NCBI RefSeq assembly: GCF_900098745.1 | Contig: NZ_FQTT01000009.1 | Location: forward strand, 245,117-309,116 | DNA length: 64,000 nt | Direction: 5' to 3' | Source of the DNA: Actinomyces glycerinitolerans | GTDB lineage: Bacteria > Actinomycetota > Actinomycetes > Actinomycetales > Actinomycetaceae | Shown here: piece after piece, positions 46,812 to 54,656 of the stretch | Numbering within the stretch: the stretch's first letter is position 1 | Layout: every line of letters begins with the position of its first letter | The notes under the pieces: model-generated | Told to the model about the DNA's origin: nothing | What the model saw: only the letters and a program-made list of their open reading frames with translations | Database searches by the model: none | Translations under genes and position numbers: made by a program

Positions 46812-48047
46812 ATGCCCGCCGCCCGCTCCGCAGCCCCGCGCGAGATGTCCTACCTGCGCATCCTCGCCCAGGGGCTCGTCCCCGCCACCACCGCCCCCGA
46901 CGTCGTCGAGGCGGTGCGCCGTCAACTCGCCGTGCAGGGGCAGCAGCCCTCCGCCGTACCGCACGCGCTGATTCTGCGGGCCGACGGCGCCACGGGCTCG
47001 GCAGTCGACGCCGCCTTCGCCTCCGGGCACCTGGTGCGCTCCTGGCCGATGCGCGGCACGATCCACATCACCACCGCCGCCGACCACCACTGGCTGCGCG
47101 AGGCACTCATGCACCGTTCGGACGCCTGGACGCGACAGACCGAGGCGCGCCTGGGGATTGACGACGCCGTCCTGGGGCGCGCCGCCGATGCCGCGTTGGG
47201 GCTCATCGGCCGGGAGGGGCCGGTGGCCCGCGCCCGGCTGATCAGGGCCTGGCAGGATGCCGGCCTGCTCGATTCCGACCCGGCCGCCAGCGGTTCCTGG
47301 CGGCGGCGACACCTGCTGGTGCGGTTGCAGCGTGAGGGGCTGCTGGTACAGGGGCCCCGGCGCGGCAACGAGCACCTGATCATGGACGCCCGTGACCTGC
47401 CCGGCGCAGACACCGGCCCCGGCGGCAGCGGGGGAGCCGCCCACGGCGCCGCCGGACACCGCGCCGCCTTGGCGGAGATCGCCCGCCGCTACGCCACCAG
47501 CCACGGGCCGGTGAGCGCCGCCGACCTCGCCCGCTGGACCACCCTGCCGCAGGCCGAGGCTGCCCGAGCCCTGGAGGACGCCGTCGAGATCACGAACGCC
47601 GCCGCCTACCCGGTGGACCCGGCTACGGCCCGTGTGCCGCTGGTGCGGGCTCGGGCCGAGGGCGGTCTGCGGGGGAGCGTACGGCTGCTCGAAGCGGGTG
47701 CCGGGGTGACGCCTGGGCGCGACGTGCTCTACCTGCGCGCCGACCTGCCGGAGCTGCTGGAGGCGAATCGGCGCGCCGTCGCCCGCACGCTGTTCCTGCC
47801 CTCCTTCGATGAGCTGCATGTGGGCTACAAGGACCGGTTGTGCCTGACCGACGCCGCCGGGGAGCGGCTGATCTGCCCGGCGAGCAACGGCATGTTCCGC
47901 CCGCTGCTGGTGGACCGCGGACGGGTGGTGGCCGTGCGGCCCGTGGGGGAGGGGCTGCTGTGGGCCGACGGTGCCCGCCGCTCGGCCCGGCTGGAGGCCG
48001 CGGTGGACCGGGCGGTGCGGCGTGTGGAGCGGCGTCTGAGCCACTGA
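46812..48047 (+). CDS. Winged helix DNA-binding domain protein (HTH_42/AlkX-YcaQ-like)
   Basis: A 411-residue protein of the 'winged helix DNA-binding domain' family (HTH_42, related to YcaQ/AlkZ DNA glycosylases). QGLVPATTAPDVVEAVRRQLAVQGQQ starts the domain, VRSWPMRGTIHI and LFLPSFDELHVGYKDR follow, and NGMFRPLLVDRGRVV is near the end. It may act on DNA or as a regulator; no catalytic residues can be assigned from sequence alone. It lies 104 bases after nucS in the same direction. Confidence 0.8.
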   Translation: MPAARSAAPREMSYLRILAQGLVPATTAPDVVEAVRRQLAVQGQQPSAVPHALILRADGATGSAVDAAFASGHLVRSWPMRGTIHITTAADHHWLREALMHRSDAWTRQTEARLGIDDAVLGRAADAALGLIGREGPVARARLIRAWQDAGLLDSDPAASGSWRRRHLLVRLQREGLLVQGPRRGNEHLIMDARDLPGADTGPGGSGGAAHGAAGHRAALAEIARRYATSHGPVSAADLARWTTLPQAEAARALEDAVEITNAAAYPVDPATARVPLVRARAEGGLRGSVRLLEAGAGVTPGRDVLYLRADLPELLEANRRAVARTLFLPSFDELHVGYKDRLCLTDAAGERLICPASNGMFRPLLVDRGRVVAVRPVGEGLLWADGARRSARLEAAVDRAVRRVERRLSH

Positions 48048-48092
48048 GTGGCCCGGATGTGGCCGTCTCATCCGCACCAACCCCGCGAGACA

Positions 48093-48111
48093 GCAGACGT
48101 CTGATGTCTGC
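48093..48111. promoter_or_regulatory. Palindrome before nagA (possible GntR-type operator)
   Basis: CAGACGTCTG (48094-48103) is a perfect palindrome, overlapped by GCAGAC (48093-48098) and GTCTGC (48106-48111), also inverted. It lies 27 bases before the nagA ATG. GntR-family NagR/DasR regulators bind similar GTCTAGAC-like palindromes, so it may be an operator, but the match is not exact. Confidence 0.4.
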
Positions 48112-48137
48112 GTGGTTCATGCGATAGACTCGCGGGC

Positions 48138-49454
48138 ATGAGCAACGCCGCCATGCCCGCCGACTCCGCGTCGGCCTCCTCCAATCCGTGCTCCACCTCG
48201 GCCTCCGCGGGCTCCGCCGCGGCACCGGTTGCCCCCTCGGCGCTGCGCGGCCGGGTCGTCACCCCGATGCAGATCATCGACGACGGCATCGTCGTCCTCG
48301 CCGAACGCCACATCGCCTGGGTGGGGCCGGCCACGGAGGCCGCGCGGGCGGGCTGGGCGGACCTGCTCGCCACCGCCCGCAGCGCACCGGCGGGCGGCTA
48401 CCTGCTGCCCGGCCTGGTGGACGTGCACTGCCACGGCGGCGGCGGCGAGTCCTTCCCCAATGCGGAAACCCCTGCCCAGGCCATGACCGCCGTCCGCGAG
48501 CACCGCCGGCACGGCACCACCAGCCTGGTCGCCTCCTGCGTCACCGCCGCCCCGGAGGTGCTCAAGGCGCGCACGCGAGTACTTGCCGACCTGTGCGACG
48601 CCGGGGAGCTCGCCGGGATCCACTTCGAGGGACCATTCGTGTCCGTCGAGCGCTGCGGCGCCCAGGACCCCACCTACATCACGGACCCCGATGCCGCCCT
48701 CACCCGCGAGCTGATCGCACTCGGCCGCGGACACGTGGCCACCATGACGATCGCCCCCGAGAAGCCGCACATCACCGGCGACGACGGCGTGGTCGCCGCG
48801 CTGATCGACGGCGGTGCGTTGCCCTCCTTCGGTCACACCGATGCTGAGGCCGCCCCGGTGCGCGCCGCCCTGGCCGATGCCTCCGCCCGCATCGCCGCGC
48901 GCGCTGAGGCCGGACAGCCGGTCCGCTCTGCCCGCGCCACCGCCACGCACCTGTTCAACGGCATGCGCCCCATGCACCACCGCAAGCCCGGTCCCGTGCC
49001 GGAGTTCCTCGCCGCCGCCGCGGGCGGGGAGTGCATCGTGGAGCTGATCGGTGACGGCGTCCACCTGGACCCCGCCATCGTGCGCGACATGTTCGAGACG
49101 CTGGGGCGGGAGAACGTCGTGCTGATCACCGACGCGCTCGCCGCCGCCGGCGTGCCCGACGGCGACTACGTGCTCGGCTCCCAGGCCGTCACGGTTTCCG
49201 GCGGGGTGGCCCGCCTGACCGAGGGCGGGGCGCTGGCCGGCAGCACGGCGCACCTGCTCGACGTCGTGCGCACCACTTGGCGCGGCGGGGTCGACCTGGT
49301 CGACGCGGTCTTCGCCGCCTCCTGCCAGGGCGCCGAGATCGTCGGTGACGACTCCATCGGCGCACTGGAACCCGGCCTATGGGCCGACGTCGTGGTCACC
49401 GACGCGGACCTGCGCCCGGTGACCGTGATCCGCCGCGGTGAGGTCGTGGACTGA
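48138..49454 (+). CDS. nagA: N-acetylglucosamine-6-phosphate deacetylase
   Basis: A 438-residue amidohydrolase that deacetylates GlcNAc-6-P to GlcN-6-P. LLPGLVDVHCHGGGG holds the first metal motif. GIHFEGPFV has the metal-binding Glu, and FGHTDA and ATHLFNGMRPMHHR carry further His ligands. LITDALAAAG has the catalytic Asp. A 40-residue Ala/Ser-rich N-terminus precedes the domain, and an alternative start at the second ATG (48153) would shorten it by 5 residues. It may use GlcNAc taken up by a PTS, in line with the PTS genes at the window's left end, but the loci are far apart. Confidence 0.92.
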   Translation: MSNAAMPADSASASSNPCSTSASAGSAAAPVAPSALRGRVVTPMQIIDDGIVVLAERHIAWVGPATEAARAGWADLLATARSAPAGGYLLPGLVDVHCHGGGGESFPNAETPAQAMTAVREHRRHGTTSLVASCVTAAPEVLKARTRVLADLCDAGELAGIHFEGPFVSVERCGAQDPTYITDPDAALTRELIALGRGHVATMTIAPEKPHITGDDGVVAALIDGGALPSFGHTDAEAAPVRAALADASARIAARAEAGQPVRSARATATHLFNGMRPMHHRKPGPVPEFLAAAAGGECIVELIGDGVHLDPAIVRDMFETLGRENVVLITDALAAAGVPDGDYVLGSQAVTVSGGVARLTEGGALAGSTAHLLDVVRTTWRGGVDLVDAVFAASCQGAEIVGDDSIGALEPGLWADVVVTDADLRPVTVIRRGEVVD

Positions 49455-49524
49455 CCCGGGTGGGACCGGGCGGCGCGTGGCTAGTGCCGGTTCGGGCCGC
49501 CCCCATCGGGGCCGCGGGAACTGG

Positions 49525-50082
49525 TCAGCCGGGCAGGCCCAGGAGCCTGTGGGTGTAGACGGCCTGCCCGGAGTGCTGGGCGGCGTCGTCGATGATCGAG
49601 GCCAGCCGCACCCCGCGAGTGACCGGCGGCGTCCAGGCCCGGTCAATGACCTCTTCAAGCGCCTGCGGCGACAGAGAACGCAGGTAGTGGCGCGCCAGGG
49701 CGTAGGCGGCGTCGAGGTAGTCGGTCAGCACCGTCAGGTCGGCCACGCGCACGAGCGCGGCCTGAGCCGGTGTGTGGCGCCAGTCCTCGGTGTCGTCCGG
49801 CAGCGGCAGAGCGAACCGCTCCTTGAAGCCGGCGGCGGTCCACAGCATTTCGGTGCCCGCCAGGGCGGAGATCTGCATGTCGATCTCGCGGGCGGTGTGC
49901 CAGGCCAGCCAGCTGAGGGAGTCGATGCGCGGAGCGAGCTCCGGGGTGGGTTGAGTGTTCGCCTGTTCCACGGTGACCCCGTTCAGGGCGCGGTCGAAGC
50001 GCTCGCGGGAGCGATCCAGTGAGGCCTCCAGCAGGCCGAGATAGGGATTGGCGTTCGTGGGGGAGTCGGTGTGCTCGCTCAT
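49525..50082 (-). CDS. DinB/DUF664-family protein (mycothiol-S-transferase-like fold)
   Basis: A 185-residue four-helix DinB-superfamily protein. The likely metal ligands are His in LAWHTAREIDMQ (residue about 62) and His in DDAAQHSGQAVYTHRLL near the end. Many actinobacterial members use mycothiol as a thiol donor. The function of this one is unknown. It converges with nagA; the 70-base gap has no clear hairpin. The ATG at 50082 has GGTGGGGG upstream. Confidence 0.82.
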   Translation of the reverse strand: MSEHTDSPTNANPYLGLLEASLDRSRERFDRALNGVTVEQANTQPTPELAPRIDSLSWLAWHTAREIDMQISALAGTEMLWTAAGFKERFALPLPDDTEDWRHTPAQAALVRVADLTVLTDYLDAAYALARHYLRSLSPQALEEVIDRAWTPPVTRGVRLASIIDDAAQHSGQAVYTHRLLGLPG

Positions 50083-50221
50083 GCCCCCACCGTAGGGGCG
50101 GGCCGGGATTATGGCCAGTGACTCGGTGCCACGGAATCAGGCCGGGCTCTGACTCGTAGCGGGCGCGGCCGGACCGGACGGTGTGCTTGCGGGCAGAGTT
50201 GCGGGCCGACCCCGAGCGATC

Positions 50222-50767
50222 TCAGATCGGTTGGCCGCACTGGGAGCAGAAGGTGGCGTCCTCGGTCTCCAGGTATCCGCAGGAGCGGCAGCGCAGCCGG
50301 ACCACCTCGGCCGGGGCGCCCGCCGGCTTAGAAGAGCCGCCGAGTGCGGTCTGCAGGGTAGGAACCTCCTCTAGCCGCATCTGATCCTGGGCGCCTTCCG
50401 ACCGCTTCCACGGTTCGGCGTCGCGGGCCTCTCCCTGGGGCGACAGCACGACGCCGGAGCCGGCCAGTCCCTCCTTGCCGACGCGTCGGATCCACTGGCC
50501 GATCCCGATCAGGATGAAACCGACGAGTGAGACGGGGAAGGACCGGAACATGCGGCCGATGTCCTGGCCCGTGTCCGAAGTACCGATCCCGGAGAAGGCG
50601 CTGAAGCCGATAAAGAAGACGCTGAAGAACATGACCAGTCCCACGCCCTGGAGCACGGCCCCGCCGTAGTAGGCGACCTTGCGCCAGGTCGGCACGTCAT
50701 AGCTGCGCGGCCGTCCGCCGTTGTTCGTGTACGGGGACTGCTGGTCGGGTTTCGGGCTGTTGGTCAT
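50222..50767 (-). CDS. Zinc-ribbon membrane protein of unknown function
   Basis: A 181-residue protein. Two hydrophobic helices at about 36-60 and 75-95 (GGAVLQGVGLVMFFSVFFIGF; SLVGFILIGIGQWI) are followed by an 80-residue hydrophilic stretch and a C-terminal zinc ribbon (LRCRSCGYLE and FCSQCG, four cysteines). The ATG at 50767 follows ACGGAGGTCC; an in-frame ATG at 50800 has none. The 138-base gap upstream of DinB and the 163-base gap downstream of the CMD gene hold no visible gene. Confidence 0.8.
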   Translation of the reverse strand: MTNSPKPDQQSPYTNNGGRPRSYDVPTWRKVAYYGGAVLQGVGLVMFFSVFFIGFSAFSGIGTSDTGQDIGRMFRSFPVSLVGFILIGIGQWIRRVGKEGLAGSGVVLSPQGEARDAEPWKRSEGAQDQMRLEEVPTLQTALGGSSKPAGAPAEVVRLRCRSCGYLETEDATFCSQCGQPI

Positions 50768-50930
50768 GCGAGGACCTCCGTTTGGGGAAGGACGCCCCAC
50801 CCTAACCGACCGCCCACAAAATCACGAATCGGGAACGGGAGGTAATGCGAGTCTCTCAGAGGTCCGCATCCTAGGGCGAGATCGATGCGGCGGTGCCGGA
50901 TACTGACCACTCGTGCCGGTGGACGCAGCG

Positions 50931-51377
50931 TCAGCGACGATCTGCCGCATTGACCGTTGGATCCTGCGGCTGATCAAGAGACGTATAGACCTCCCGGGCG
51001 GCGAAGGTGGCGTTGAGAGCTTTCGGGAAGCCGCAGTAGACGGCGGCGTGCAGCATCACTTCGGCGATCTCTTCGCGGGTGATCCCGACGTTTAGGGCGG
51101 CGCCGACGTGTACTTTGAGCTGGGGCTCGCAGCCGCCCAGAGCCGTCAGCACCCCGAGGGTTACCAGCTGCCGGCTACGCGCATCCAAGCCCGGCCGGTC
51201 GTAGACGTCTCCGAAGGCGAATGCGGCAATGTGGTGGCCCATCGCCGGGTTGATGTCGGCGAGCGAGTCGATGACGGCTCCGCCTTGGTCTCCATCGATC
51301 CGGTACAAGACGTCTTGACCATGCTGCCGCCGAGCTAGGTTCTCGGTGGATGAGATGTCGTGCTGGGTAGAGTTCAT
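50931..51377 (-). CDS. Carboxymuconolactone decarboxylase (CMD)-family protein
   Basis: A 148-residue CMD/AhpD-like protein. RSRQLVTLGVLTALGGCEPQLKVHVGAAL carries the Cys and the following His about seven residues on; AEVMLHAAVYCGFPKALNA is the second hallmark. It lacks the CxxC thiols of true AhpD peroxidases, so it belongs to the 4-carboxymuconolactone decarboxylase-like subgroup. It overlaps the MerR gene by 4 bases (ATGA), so it is probably regulated with or by it. The substrate is unknown. Confidence 0.88.
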   Translation of the reverse strand: MNSTQHDISSTENLARRQHGQDVLYRIDGDQGGAVIDSLADINPAMGHHIAAFAFGDVYDRPGLDARSRQLVTLGVLTALGGCEPQLKVHVGAALNVGITREEIAEVMLHAAVYCGFPKALNATFAAREVYTSLDQPQDPTVNAADRR

Positions 51378-51835
51378 GGCTGAGGTCCTTCCGAGTAGGT
51401 GGCGAGTTTGAATTCGGTGGCCGCTAGCGCGAGTTGCAGTTGAGCGATTCGGTGGCGCAGCGCGTCGCGGTGCCCGGTGAGCAGAGCGACGCGGGCGGGA
51501 ATCGTCTCGGGGCCCGCGTCGACCAGCTTGATGTATCGCTGGAGATCGGCAATCGACAGGCCCGAGGCCCGCATGCGAGCGAGAAAAACTAAGCGACGAA
51601 TAGTCGCCGGGGTGTAACGCCGGTGACCGACCGAGTCGCGCGTGACGGTGACCAGTCCAACACGCTCGTAGTAGCGGAGCGTGTGCGGGCTGAGCTGCAG
51701 GTGCCGGGCGGTCGTACCGATATCCCAGTCCGCCGCTTGATCATCGCGGACCAGGCCTTGCAGCGCTTCGATACCGACTCCGCCGGGTGGGTCGACCGCA
51801 AGACGCAGGGCTTGTGCTAGGGCTTCCGCATCCAT
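51374..51835 (-). CDS. MerR-family transcriptional regulator
   Basis: A 153-residue MerR-family regulator. A 35-residue extension precedes the helix-turn-helix, DIGTTARHLQLSPHTLRYYERVGLV, with the wing at RDSVGHRRYTPATIRRL. A coiled coil (about 110-150) forms the dimer. It lacks the Cys ligands of metal sensors. The longer frame from 53794 runs through menA in antisense and is rejected. Its stop overlaps the CMD gene, which it likely controls. It is divergent from menA. Confidence 0.88.
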   Translation of the reverse strand: MDAEALAQALRLAVDPPGGVGIEALQGLVRDDQAADWDIGTTARHLQLSPHTLRYYERVGLVTVTRDSVGHRRYTPATIRRLVFLARMRASGLSIADLQRYIKLVDAGPETIPARVALLTGHRDALRHRIAQLQLALAATEFKLATYSEGPQP

Positions 51836-51910
51836 ACTTCGAACGCTAGGACTTCGAGTGCGCTCTAAGACAAGGCGGTGCCTCGGATCGGCCGACGCGG
51901 TGACACGAAA

Positions 51911-52014
51911 TGCACCACTTTCCCCGTCCCTGTAGGTGCAGGTCACCGCTTGACCCGCGTGATTACGGGGTTTTCCTAGTGTGGCGCGAGCGGTCCGCGT
52001 GGGAAAGTGGTGCA
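51911..52014. repeat. 14-bp inverted repeat in the MerR-menA divergent region
   Basis: TGCACCACTTTCCC at 51911-51924 is repeated inverted as GGGAAAGTGGTGCA at 52001-52014, 76 bases apart, inside the 234-base divergent promoter region. The match is perfect, so chance is unlikely. The repeats could be operators, mobile-element ends or a hairpin-forming pair. Confidence 0.7.
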
Positions 52015-52069
52015 GATTGTGACACCTTGCTCTGCGAGTAGGCTCTGCCCGTACCGGAGAAAGGAAACC

Positions 52070-53065
52070 ATGAGCGAGCGGCAGGCATCGGAAGGCAACC
52101 GATCCACACGGCGCGGCGGTCAGAGCCCCACGGGCCCGGCCGCCACCAGTTGGATGGAGGTCGTGCGCCTGCGCACACTGCCCGCTGCCGTCGCCCCGGT
52201 CATTCTCGGCGCCGGCGCCGCCGCGGCCCTGGGCGGTTTCTCGCTGGTGCGCACCCTGCTGGCCGCGGGCGTGGCCCTGGCGCTGCAGATCGGCTCCAAC
52301 CTGGCCAACGACTACTCCGATGGCGTGCGCGGCACCGATGACGACCGTACCGGTCCGCCCCGGCTCACCGCCTCCGGCCAGGTCGCTCCGCGCCGCGTGA
52401 AGTACGCGGCCTTCGGGTGTTTCGGCATCGGCGCGTTGTTCGGACTGGCCCTCGTGGCGCTCTCCGGCCAGTGGTGGTTGGTGGCAGCCGGCGCCGCCGC
52501 GGTCGCGGCCGCCTGGTTCTACACCGGCGGCTCCCACCCATACGGCTACATGGGACTCGGCGAGGTCTTCGTATTCATCTTCTTCGGGCTCATGGCCACC
52601 GGCGGCACCGTGTACGTGCAGGCCGTGAGCGTGCCCGGGTGGGTGTGGCTGGCCGCGAGCGGGATCGGCCTGATCGCCTGCTCCCTGCTGATGGTCAACA
52701 ATCTGCGGGACATCGACACCGATCCGCAGCACGGCAAGCGCACACTGGCGGTGCGCCTGGGGGAGCGCGGCGCGCGGCGGGCCTTCGTCGTCATGGTGTG
52801 TACCCCGGTGGTGATGGCCGTCCTCGTGCCGGTCTGGGCGCGCGCCGACCTGACTGCGGGGGCCGCGGAGCCGGGCTCGGTGTGGAGGCTGCTCGCCCTC
52901 GTCGCGGTGCTGCTCGTGGTGCTCACCGCTGCTGCCGTGCGCACGCTGCGGCCGGTGCTGGCCGGGGCCACCGGCCGGGCGCTGATCCCCGCGCTGCGCG
53001 ACGCCGGTCTGTACGAGCTGGCCTACGGCGTCGTCCTGGCCGTCGTCCTGGTCGCGCTGGTGTGA
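52070..53065 (+). CDS. menA: 1,4-dihydroxy-2-naphthoate polyprenyltransferase
   Basis: A 331-residue UbiA-family membrane prenyltransferase joining a polyprenyl chain to DHNA in menaquinone synthesis. The first 25 residues are hydrophilic; eight or nine helices follow. The first Asp-rich motif is NLANDYSDGVRGTDDDR and the second lies in NNLRDIDTDPQHGKRTL. The ATG follows GGAGAAAGGA. Its partner menB is at 58026, but other men genes are outside the window. Confidence 0.92.
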   Translation: MSERQASEGNRSTRRGGQSPTGPAATSWMEVVRLRTLPAAVAPVILGAGAAAALGGFSLVRTLLAAGVALALQIGSNLANDYSDGVRGTDDDRTGPPRLTASGQVAPRRVKYAAFGCFGIGALFGLALVALSGQWWLVAAGAAAVAAAWFYTGGSHPYGYMGLGEVFVFIFFGLMATGGTVYVQAVSVPGWVWLAASGIGLIACSLLMVNNLRDIDTDPQHGKRTLAVRLGERGARRAFVVMVCTPVVMAVLVPVWARADLTAGAAEPGSVWRLLALVAVLLVVLTAAAVRTLRPVLAGATGRALIPALRDAGLYELAYGVVLAVVLVALV

Positions 53066-53091
53066 GATCCGCCGGAGTTCGGCCCGACAGT

Positions 53092-53121
53092 TTGCACGGC
53101 TCGGATCGCGAGGGCTAGCGT
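53092..53121 (+). promoter_or_regulatory. Promoter of the sulfonate/nitrate-type ABC operon
   Basis: TTGCAC at 53092-53097 and TAGCGT at 53116-53121 are separated by 18 bp. The next bases put the transcription start at or beside the A of the ATG at 53129, so the transcript would be leaderless. This is the usual geometry for leaderless genes in actinobacteria. Confidence 0.65.
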
Positions 53122-53128
53122 CCGGGAC

Positions 53129-53227
53129 ATGGCTGACACTCACCTGATGACCCGGACCGCTGGCAGCGCCCAGGCGCTCGCGGTCATGTGTCAGGTGTGC
53201 ATGTGTCGGTGCTGTCAGGCACGCTGA
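53129..53227 (+). CDS. Cysteine-rich leader peptide (possible cysteine-responsive attenuator)
   Basis: A 32-codon frame from ATG 53129 to TGA 53225-53227. Five of its last twelve codons are Cys (residues 21, 24, 26, 28 and 29, in CQVCMCRCC). A shorter start at 53147 leaves 26 codons. The promoter at 53092-53121 would give a leaderless message. The frame is followed by about 250 bases before the ABC transporter gene. Leaderless leaders with clustered Cys codons are known in mycobacteria, where stalling at low cysteine switches on sulfur genes. The rare clustered cysteines in a GC-rich genome, and the position before a sulfonate-type ABC transporter, support the same role here. Confidence 0.7.
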   Translation: MADTHLMTRTAGSAQALAVMCQVCMCRCCQAR

Positions 53228-53477
53228 CCCTGTCCGTGAGGCGCGACGCCCGCCGCTAGCCCGACTCAACCCCAACTCAACTCCGCGCGACTTCTGCATC
53301 ATTCGGAGGCCCCGCCGGGGCGCAAACCCGACCTGGATCGAGCGCCGCGGAAACCTTGGGACGAGCCATTGCTGCCGCCGTCCGCCTGTGCCTGACAGCG
53401 ATCCTCCCTTTCGGACAACGCCATTTCCGTCCGCAGCCGCGCAACGATCACGTCGATGCGCCTTGAGGAGAACCCCC
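53228..53477 (+). promoter_or_regulatory. Leader region between the Cys-rich peptide and the ABC genes
   Basis: A 250-base untranslated stretch. Small hairpins can be drawn: GGCG-CGA-CGCC at 53240-53250 and GCCCC-GCC-GGGGC at 53309-53321. They could be alternative structures for an attenuator, but they are short. No other gene or known riboswitch is seen. Confidence 0.4.
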
Positions 53478-54656
53478 ATGTCCACTCCCTCCAACCCCGT
53501 CAACAGCCCCGAGCACACGCCCGACTCGACCCCCGAACCCCAGGCCGGCGGCACCCCTGATCCCCAGGCCGGCGACGTCACCGCCGAGAACGCCGCCGAC
53601 ATCCTCGCCGCAGACGACACCGACGCTGCGGAGTCCTCCAAAACCTCGCGCCTTACCCGGCGGCGCTTGCTCACCGTCGGCGGACTCGCCGCCGCGGCCG
53701 TGGCCGGCGGCGCCGCATGGCTCACGCTGCGGCGCACCAACTCCGGCGTCGTCGGCGCCGCCGAGGAGCTGCCGCTGGTCATCGGCGGCGACATCTGCGC
53801 CGCCCCGCTGTACGCCGCCTACCACCAGGGCTACTTCGACGACGCCGGCCTGAACGTCACCCTCGCCCGCACCCAGCGAACCGAGGACACCAAGGACGCC
53901 CTCAGCGCCGGGAAGTACATCGGCGCCCCCGGCATCTTCTTCTCCTGGCTGGAGCCCATCTACAACGGCATCAACGCCAAGCTGACCGCGGGCTTCCACT
54001 CCGGCTGCCTGGAACTCGTGGTCAACAACGACTCCCCGATCTCCTCCTACGCGGACCTGAGGGGCGCCACCATCGGCGTTCCCTCACTGTCCTCCTCGGC
54101 CTTCGCCTACTTCTCGATCGGCCTGGCCAAGGCCGGCATCGACGTGGACCCCGAGCACGGCGACATCACCTGGACCACCATCGACGAGGACTCCCTGGGC
54201 ACACGCCTGACCAACGGTGACGTCGACGCCATCATGGGCTCCGACCCGGCCCCGCTGCTGCCTGTATTCAACGGCACCGCCCACGTGGTCGAGTCCAACG
54301 AGTCCGAGCCCTTCTGCTGCTCGGTGGCCCTGAACGGCGACTTCGTCGCCAACCGGACCGACGACGCCAAGGCACTGACCGAGGCGTGGCTGAAGGGCTC
54401 GGACTACCTGGCCGCCTCCGAGGCCAACCGCAAGGAGATCGCCAAGATCGAGGTCGACAACAACTACGTGGCCGCTGACCAGTCCCTGGTGGAGCAGGTG
54501 CTGGAGACCTACGGCTGGGAGGCCTCGGCCACCGCCTTCCGCGAGGCCATCGAGCCGGGCATCGAGGACTTCAAGCTCACCGGCTACATCGACTCCAGCA
54601 TCTCCGCCGCCGAGCTCGCCGACACCGTCTACGCGGACCTGGGGATCAGCCGGTGA
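53478..54656 (+). CDS. ABC transporter substrate-binding protein (SsuA/NMT1-like)
   Basis: A 392-residue binding protein of the nitrate/sulfonate/taurine (NMT1/THI5-like) type. The N-terminus has about 55 acidic residues, then TSRLTRRRLLTVGGLAAAAVAGG, a twin-arginine-like signal region, then the binding domain with IGGDICAAPLYAAYHQGYFDDAGL, LELVVNNDSPISSYADLRGATIGVP and the Cys-Cys in SEPFCCSV. The ATG at 53478 follows TTGAGGAGAACC. The Cys-rich leader upstream suggests a sulfur compound as ligand. The permease gene overlaps its stop. Confidence 0.88.
   Translation: MSTPSNPVNSPEHTPDSTPEPQAGGTPDPQAGDVTAENAADILAADDTDAAESSKTSRLTRRRLLTVGGLAAAAVAGGAAWLTLRRTNSGVVGAAEELPLVIGGDICAAPLYAAYHQGYFDDAGLNVTLARTQRTEDTKDALSAGKYIGAPGIFFSWLEPIYNGINAKLTAGFHSGCLELVVNNDSPISSYADLRGATIGVPSLSSSAFAYFSIGLAKAGIDVDPEHGDITWTTIDEDSLGTRLTNGDVDAIMGSDPAPLLPVFNGTAHVVESNESEPFCCSVALNGDFVANRTDDAKALTEAWLKGSDYLAASEANRKEIAKIEVDNNYVAADQSLVEQVLETYGWEASATAFREAIEPGIEDFKLTGYIDSSISAAELADTVYADLGISR

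Noticed and set aside
49455..49524. Terminator between nagA and the DinB gene
   Set aside because: The region is GC-rich with only short imperfect pairings; no convincing stem-loop could be drawn.
51374..53794. 806-residue minus-strand frame ending in the MerR gene
   Set aside because: Only the last 153 residues have MerR homology. The rest runs antisense to menA and the ABC leader and has no start site.
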